Below the pieces are notes generated by a model. The model was not told the origin of the DNA. It ran no database searches and worked only from the letters and a program-made list of their open reading frames with translations. This document shows, piece after piece, positions 59,718-64,000 of a DNA stretch of 64,000 nucleotides (its first letter is position 1; each line of letters begins with the position of its first letter). The position numbers and the translations under genes are program-made. The stretch covers positions 48,525 through 112,524 of the forward strand of contig JAFYER010000009.1 of the NCBI GenBank assembly GCA_017544165.1. Direction: 5' to 3'. Source of the stretch: Bacilli bacterium (lineage in GTDB: Bacteria > Bacillota_I > Bacilli_A > RF39 > UBA660).

Positions 59718-60065
59718 TGGTGGAGTAGAGGAGAATCGAACTCCTGTCCAATATACCCTATGATACAACTTCTACAAGTTTAGTATGATTTTAATTTCCT
59801 ATTTAAATGGCTAATACGTACCTTATAAATAGTAAGTTTAGATAGTTTTCGAATGTAACATCCAAACACTATTACATTTATACCTTATATAATCGAACCC
59901 CTATGCTTTTCTATAAGGGAAAAAGCTAGAAGTGCTCCAACGCTATCTATTAAGCGTATGCAGGAGCGAAACTAAATGTTTCGTCATTTATTTTTTGGTG
60001 CATTTATAGTTTGCCAACTACTTGCAATCATATCTAGTAATATATGTCGAAACCTAAACTACCCC
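59718..60065 (-). ncRNA. ssrA: Transfer-messenger RNA
   Basis: 348 nt on the minus strand. The 5' end starts GGGGTAGTTTAGGTTTCGAC and the 3' end gives GTTCGATTCTCCTCTACTCC followed by ACCA, forming the alanine-tRNA-like domain with the T-loop TTCGATTC; CCA is encoded. Pseudoknot 1 ('TAGTTGGCAAACTA' region) is followed by AAAAAATAAAT and then the resume codon GAC. The tag reads ADETFSFAPAYA (the first Ala comes from the charged tmRNA), ending in TAA-TAG. Together with SmpB it rescues stalled ribosomes and marks products for proteolysis. The tag end is -AYA rather than the common -LAA. Confidence 0.97.
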
Positions 60066-60077
60066 ATTACACACGAT

Positions 60078-60106
60078 ATTTTACCATAAAATAGGCATAA
60101 AGTAAA
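60078..60106 (-). promoter_or_regulatory. ssrA promoter
   Basis: TTTACT, 17-base spacer and TAAAAT on the minus strand, 13 bp upstream of the mature 5' end. Confidence 0.6.
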
Positions 60107-60128
60107 ATATTTAAGATATATTATTAAT

Positions 60129-60572
60129 ATGAAAGAAAAAATTAAATCAATTCTCATTATTATATTTCCCCTTGTTGGTGGAATAATTGTTAGTTTACTA
60201 ACTAATACTAAGAGCTATAAAACCATGATAAAGCCATTTTTAAGCCCACCAGCAATAGTTTTCCCTATTGCATGGACCATTTTATATCTTTTGATGGGAA
60301 TCTCGTTATACATCGTTTTAAAGGATAATAAAGAGATGATTAAACCCTTTTTAATTCAATTATTTATTAATTATTTATGGCCATTTTTGTTCTTTTCTTT
60401 AAAAAAATACATTCTATCAGCAATTTTACTATTATTATTAATTGCATGCGTTATTGATATGATAATTAAGTTTTATAACACAAAAAAAATTGCAGGTATT
60501 TTGCAATTTCCTTATTTCATTTGGCTATTATTTGCCTTATATTTAAATATCGGCGTTGCTATTTTAAATTAG
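60129..60572 (+). CDS. TspO/MBR family protein
   Basis: 147 residues with five membrane helices. 'FPLVGGIIVSLLTN', 'KPFLSPPAIVFPIAWTILYLLMG', 'LFINYLWPFLFF' and 'PYFIWLLFALYLNIGVAIL' correspond to the TspO motif order: the P-P-x-x-x-F-P-x-x-W and N-Y-x-W-x-x-x-F positions bind porphyrins and related ligands. The typical 'LNxxW' in the second motif is 'INYLWPFLF' here. Role in tetrapyrrole or stress response is known in other bacteria; in this organism it is inferred only. It overlaps tsaD by 9 bp at the convergent ends. Confidence 0.9.
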   Translation: MKEKIKSILIIIFPLVGGIIVSLLTNTKSYKTMIKPFLSPPAIVFPIAWTILYLLMGISLYIVLKDNKEMIKPFLIQLFINYLWPFLFFSLKKYILSAILLLLLIACVIDMIIKFYNTKKIAGILQFPYFIWLLFALYLNIGVAILN

Positions 60573-61568
60573 ATCAGCATGACTTTCTGCATTTAATGAT
60601 AAATCCTTAAAATCCTTCCTTAAATAAAGTGGGTAAGCTGCTGCCCCAATCATAGCGGCATTATCTGTACAATAAAGAAGTCTTGGAATATATAACTTAG
60701 CATCATACTTATCACATTCTTTTTTAATCTCACCTTGTAAGTATTTGTTCGCAGACACTCCACCGGCGATTACAACATTTCTAATACCTGTGTTATCTAA
60801 GGCAAGTGATAATTTTCGTACTAATTCATCAACGGCAACGGTTTGAAAACTACATGCTAAATCCTCTTTACGAATTTCATTACCTTTCATCTTTTCGGTG
60901 TTGACTAAATTAATTACTTGGCTTTTTAATCCACTATAACTGAAGTTATAAGTATCGTCATCAACAGGTTTTGGTAGTTTATAAGTATTACTTCCATTTA
61001 AGGCTGCTTTTTCAATGTTTGGGCCACCTGGATATGGATAGCCAATTACTCTTGCAACCTTATCGAAAGCTTCCCCAATGGCATCATCTAAAGTTGTACC
61101 AAGCATTTTAAAATCATAATCGCCATTCATGATGGCAAGCTCAGTATGTCCACCACTTATAACTAAAGCAAGAAGTGGATATTCTAGGTTATCCTCAAGG
61201 TTATTAGCGTAAATATGTCCAATTAAATGGTTAACACCAATAAGCGGCTTGTTATAAACAAAACAAAGTGTTTTAGCAAATTCTAATCCCACAAGCAGAG
61301 AGCCTAAAAGACCAGGCTTATAGGCAACTGCTATAGCATCCATATCAGAAACTTTCATATTTGCTTTTTTTAAAGTATCTTCTAAAACCATAGTAATATT
61401 TTCAGCGTGCATTCTCGAAGCTATCTCGGGAACTACCCCGCCAAACTTAGCATGTGTATCCATTTGGGTAAGTATTGTTAAAGCAATAACTTCATGACCA
61501 TTTTTAACAATTGCCATGCTTGTTTCATCACAACTAGATTCAATTGCTAATATATAGACATCTTTCAT
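60564..61568 (-). CDS. tsaD: tRNA N6-adenosine threonylcarbamoyltransferase TsaD
   Basis: 334 residues, usual length. Transfers the threonylcarbamoyl group to A37 of ANN-decoding tRNAs, with TsaB and TsaE. Actin-like ATPase fold; metal ligand His pair 'NHLIGHIYAN', 'LVISGGHTELA', 'DDAIGEAFDKVARVIGYPYPG' in outline and 'VIAGGVSANKYL', with the final Asp in 'CTDNAAMIG'. It overlaps rimI by 4 bp in the order tsaE-tsaB-rimI-tsaD, so t6A synthesis genes are in one operon. Confidence 0.98.
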   Translation of the reverse strand: MKDVYILAIESSCDETSMAIVKNGHEVIALTILTQMDTHAKFGGVVPEIASRMHAENITMVLEDTLKKANMKVSDMDAIAVAYKPGLLGSLLVGLEFAKTLCFVYNKPLIGVNHLIGHIYANNLEDNLEYPLLALVISGGHTELAIMNGDYDFKMLGTTLDDAIGEAFDKVARVIGYPYPGGPNIEKAALNGSNTYKLPKPVDDDTYNFSYSGLKSQVINLVNTEKMKGNEIRKEDLACSFQTVAVDELVRKLSLALDNTGIRNVVIAGGVSANKYLQGEIKKECDKYDAKLYIPRLLYCTDNAAMIGAAAYPLYLRKDFKDLSLNAESHADLI

Positions 61569-61978
61569 TTGATCACCTTTTCCATCACAAGTGCATCAAC
61601 ACCATTATAATACCCTTTGCGAGTACTTATTATTTCGTACCCCAATTTATCATATAAACCTTTCGCAGGCACATTTTCAACTGATACCTCAAGTATAATT
61701 CTAAACTTATCTAGTTCAATACTTTTCATTAATTCATAGGCATACCCATGATTACGATAATCCTCATCAATAAAAATAAGTTGAACTTCGATAGTATCAA
61801 TTAATTTTGTACAAATAATAAATCCTATTACTTTATTATCTAATGCATAAATATTAATTAAATAATTATCATTATCTATGTAACTTTCTAAATGATAATG
61901 CTTATCAAAAGATTTATCATATCTTAATCCCAATTCATATATTTTCTTTATATCACTATTAATTGCTTTACGAATCAT
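61565..61978 (-). CDS. rimI: GNAT acetyltransferase, RimI-like
   Basis: 137 residues. GNAT fold: the acetyl-CoA pyrophosphate loop is 'DEDYRNHGYAYELMKSIE' (R/Q-x-x-G-x-A/G form: R-N-H-G-Y-A), and the C-terminal 'VSVENVPAKGLYDKLGYEII' has the typical N-x-x-A-x-x-L-Y-x-x-x-G-F/Y motif. RimI acetylates the N-terminus of S18 in other bacteria and is often encoded beside tsaB and tsaD, as here. It overlaps both neighbours by 4 bp. Confidence 0.88.
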   Translation of the reverse strand: MIRKAINSDIKKIYELGLRYDKSFDKHYHLESYIDNDNYLINIYALDNKVIGFIICTKLIDTIEVQLIFIDEDYRNHGYAYELMKSIELDKFRIILEVSVENVPAKGLYDKLGYEIISTRKGYYNGVDALVMEKVIK

Positions 61979-62523
61979 TGTTCAACACCAATTAACTTAA
62001 TATAAAGAGGTTTTACAGAATGAGGATTGACACCAGAAACATTTTTTAAATGTAAAAGCACTTTTGCAAAGTCTATGGAAACATCTGTTTTTATATCTTT
62101 GTTTTTAGCAAATTCACTGTAATCTTTATTACTTAAATAATAAAGTGGTTTTATAAGTTTATGATTTTCATACTCAGCGATAAAATAACCATTTCCATCA
62201 TTCATTGAAAGGATATGATTGCTACTTTCTAAACTATAATTTTGCATATCAAAATAGCTTACTGGTTTAATCACTTTATTTAATGTATATGCAAGGGTTT
62301 TAGCGATAGTAATACCAAGCCTTACTCCTGTGAAGGATCCTGGACCATTGACCACAATGATTTCATCAAAATCCTTATTTGGACATACCTTCATTATCGT
62401 AGGCATTAAATAAGTACTATTATACTTTTTATCCTTTACTATTTCCCTTTTTATTATTTTATCATCTTCGAATAATATTATATCGATATCAAATAAATGG
62501 GTATCAATATATAATGTTTTCAT
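61975..62523 (-). CDS. tsaB: t6A biosynthesis protein TsaB
   Basis: 182 residues, somewhat short (usual 220-230). 'NGPGSFTGVRLGITIAKTLAY' is the family signature; the start 'MKTLYIDTHLFDIDIILFED' has the actin-like first strand but with Thr-His replacing Thr-Ser. The C-terminal domain is shortened. TsaB scaffolds TsaD and TsaE. Overlap with rimI and 10 bp gap from tsaE indicate one operon. Confidence 0.95.
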   Translation of the reverse strand: MKTLYIDTHLFDIDIILFEDDKIIKREIVKDKKYNSTYLMPTIMKVCPNKDFDEIIVVNGPGSFTGVRLGITIAKTLAYTLNKVIKPVSYFDMQNYSLESSNHILSMNDGNGYFIAEYENHKLIKPLYYLSNKDYSEFAKNKDIKTDVSIDFAKVLLHLKNVSGVNPHSVKPLYIKLIGVEQ

Positions 62524-62532
62524 AAATCCCCC

Positions 62533-62985
62533 TTATAAAACAGAGTCACATAATTCCTCGTATACTTGACCATGTGGTATAAATGTTAAAACTCTAGTAT
62601 TTTCATCAACAAATTTAAAAATAATATCAAGACGCTCTTCTGGTAAATAATCTTGAATAATTTCAGCCCATTCAATAATAGTTACTCCACCACTATTAAA
62701 ATAATCATTAAAGCCGATATCTTTACCTTCATCCTCAAGGCGATAAACATCCATATGGTACAAAGGAAGTTCACCATTGTCATATTCTTTTATTATGTTA
62801 AAAGTCGGGCTTGTTATATTATCTTCTATACCTAATGCTTTAGCAAACCCTTTTACAAAGACGGTTTTGCCACTACCTAACTCACCATCAAGACAAATAA
62901 CCATATTAGGAAATTTTTCACTTTCAAAATTTTGAGCAAGCATCATAGTATCTGTTTCGTTTTTAGATGTATATTTATAATCCAT
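62533..62985 (-). CDS. tsaE: t6A biosynthesis ATPase TsaE
   Basis: 150 residues from the ATG at 62985, which has GGTGAT upstream; an earlier in-frame ATG at 63033 has no such site. P-loop 'LDGELGSGKTVFVKGFAKAL', then 'ITSPTFNIIKEYDNG', 'LYHMDVYRLEDEGKDIGFNDYF' in outline with the conserved H-x-D-x-Y-R-L, and 'VTIIEWAEII'. Provides ATPase activity to the TsaBD complex. First gene of the t6A operon. Confidence 0.97.
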   Translation of the reverse strand: MDYKYTSKNETDTMMLAQNFESEKFPNMVICLDGELGSGKTVFVKGFAKALGIEDNITSPTFNIIKEYDNGELPLYHMDVYRLEDEGKDIGFNDYFNSGGVTIIEWAEIIQDYLPEERLDIIFKFVDENTRVLTFIPHGQVYEELCDSVL

Positions 62986-63104
62986 TTTATAATCACCAAA
63001 TAAATTATAAGATAAAATAGTCTTTGTAAACAAGTATTATCATAAAATTTTACTATTTATTACATCATTTTTATGATATACTATTTCCCGGGAGGCTTTT
63101 AAGA

Positions 63105-63521
63105 ATGTGTTTTATTAACAAATTATCAGAAGATAGAATAATTGCTTTAATTAATTTTTGTTTAAATAAAAGAAATGAATCCGAAGAAAATAAATTACCA
63201 TTAATTGATAGAGTAAGTGTTTTAGAGTATTCTGTAGATAAGAATCCTAATAACGCAAGCCTTATTGTTCAAACATTTCTAGGAGATAGTGTTCAAGGTG
63301 CTTATCAAATAGATGACTATAATATGATAGATTTCTTTTATGGAATGGATAGACATCCTGATGTTTATGATTATTCTTTTTATCTTAAAGTATTTATGGC
63401 AAGAACATTTGGTGCTAACTATATGAATGAATTATATGCCTATAGAAGATATCAACTAAATAAAGAAATGGATGAAGTTGGAAAAGCATTAGAAGAATCA
63501 TATGGAAGAAAATCGAATTAA
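63105..63521 (+). CDS. Unrecognised 138-residue protein
   Basis: The start has GGGAGG nine bases upstream, so the frame is credible. The protein is helical, acidic in places, without membrane segments: 'ALINFCLNKRNESEENKLPL', 'ASLIVQTFLGDSVQGAYQID', 'YNMIDFFYGMDRHPDVYDYS'. One or two helices precede a possible beta region; the final stretch is a charged helix ('LNKEMDEVGKALEESYG'). No family recognised. Transcribed towards the rRNA genes and ended by a hairpin that overlaps its stop. Confidence 0.6.
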   Translation: MCFINKLSEDRIIALINFCLNKRNESEENKLPLIDRVSVLEYSVDKNPNNASLIVQTFLGDSVQGAYQIDDYNMIDFFYGMDRHPDVYDYSFYLKVFMARTFGANYMNELYAYRRYQLNKEMDEVGKALEESYGRKSN

Positions 63522-63534
63522 TCGATTTTTTTTT
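63509..63534 (+). terminator. Terminator of the 138-residue gene
   Basis: Stem AAAATCGA/TCGATTTT with a 5-base loop followed by a long T run; the stop codon is in the loop. Confidence 0.75.
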
Positions 63535-63545
63535 GCAAAAAAAAA

Positions 63546-63648
63546 TTGGCAACTACCTATTTTCGCATATACTATCTTCGGCGTGTTAGGTCTTAACTTC
63601 TCTGTTCGGTATGGGAAGAGGTGTACCACCTAAGCTATCGTTACCAAT
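63546..63648 (-). rRNA. rrf: 5S ribosomal RNA
   Basis: Minus strand. Sequence includes TGGTACACCTCTTCCCATAC, CCGAACAGAGAAGTTAAG and the terminal helix TTGGTAAC...GTTGCCAA, the usual 5S arrangement, of about 103 nt (short form). A run of nine Ts follows the 3' end as terminator. Follows 23S by about 70 bp. Confidence 0.95.
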
Positions 63649-63717
63649 AAAGGATTTTGTCCTTTAAAAACTCGATAATGTAATTATATCATATCTCATT
63701 ACTCATTTAAATAAAAT

Positions 63718-64000
<283 letters not shown>

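Overview
The window comes from a low-GC Gram-positive bacterium. AT-rich promoters with consensus -35/-10 boxes, strong AGGAGG-type ribosome binding sites, a FemX-type wall enzyme, FtsEX with a peptidoglycan hydrolase, and a GerQ spore-coat homologue all point to Bacillota. The combination of pyruvate:ferredoxin oxidoreductase, rubrerythrin, small genome-style gene packing and many anchored surface proteins suggests an uncultured anaerobic gut Bacilli lineage near RF39/Erysipelotrichales. That placement is inference. TGG encodes Trp and TGA is used as a stop, so the standard bacterial code applies.

Layout. 1-11.3 kb: DUF4097-like protein, an unknown coiled-coil protein with a tiny upstream ORF, and a 2988-residue membrane-anchored repeat protein. 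11.3-16.6 kb: acyltransferase-3 membrane protein, a 477-residue protein with two HEPN-type RNxFxH motifs, and two unknown proteins. 16.6-19 kb: a promoter-hairpin-terminator unit that looks like an unannotated small RNA, recG, and a second structured intergenic region. 19-25.6 kb: pyruvate:ferredoxin oxidoreductase, enolase, an HdeD-like membrane protein and a FemX-like transferase. 25.6-33.2 kb: the str operon (rpsL-rpsG-fusA-tuf), two small membrane proteins, rplJ-rplL with an L10 leader, and rplK-rplA. 33.3-37.7 kb: an Ig-like surface protein, a TetR/thioredoxin-like pair with a clear operator, rubrerythrin, a dicarboxylate symporter and a DUF1292 protein. 37.7-42.7 kb: SipW-type signal peptidase with a calcium-loop repeat protein, a lipoprotein and another surface protein. 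42.7-46.5 kb: ftsE-ftsX-M23 hydrolase operon and a YitT protein. 46.5-55 kb: gerQ, a LemA-like protein, then ung, MFS, rlmH, walJ-like, M23/LysM/G5 protein, dnaB and rplI, and rpsR-ssb-rpsF. 55-59.7 kb: accessory-looking genes (kinase-like, lipoprotein, NERD-HRDC, DUF1292, triple-repeat protein, deaminase) and a YefM/YoeB-type toxin-antitoxin locus whose toxin carries an in-frame TGA. 59.7-64 kb: tmRNA, TspO, tsaE-tsaB-rimI-tsaD, an unknown gene, 5S rRNA and the 3' part of 23S rRNA.

Functional picture. The core is translation (ribosomal proteins, EF-Tu, EF-G, tmRNA, t6A modification, RlmH), replication/repair (DnaB, SSB, RecG, Ung) and fermentative metabolism (enolase, PFOR). Around it lies an unusually large investment in envelope proteins. 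Intergenic space is tight: terminators often reuse the last codons of genes, and in two convergent pairs one inverted repeat encodes the C-terminus of both proteins. The items most worth follow-up are the double-HEPN protein, the three-hairpin RNA, the giant repeat protein, the SipW/calcium-repeat operon and the nonsense-disrupted toxin.
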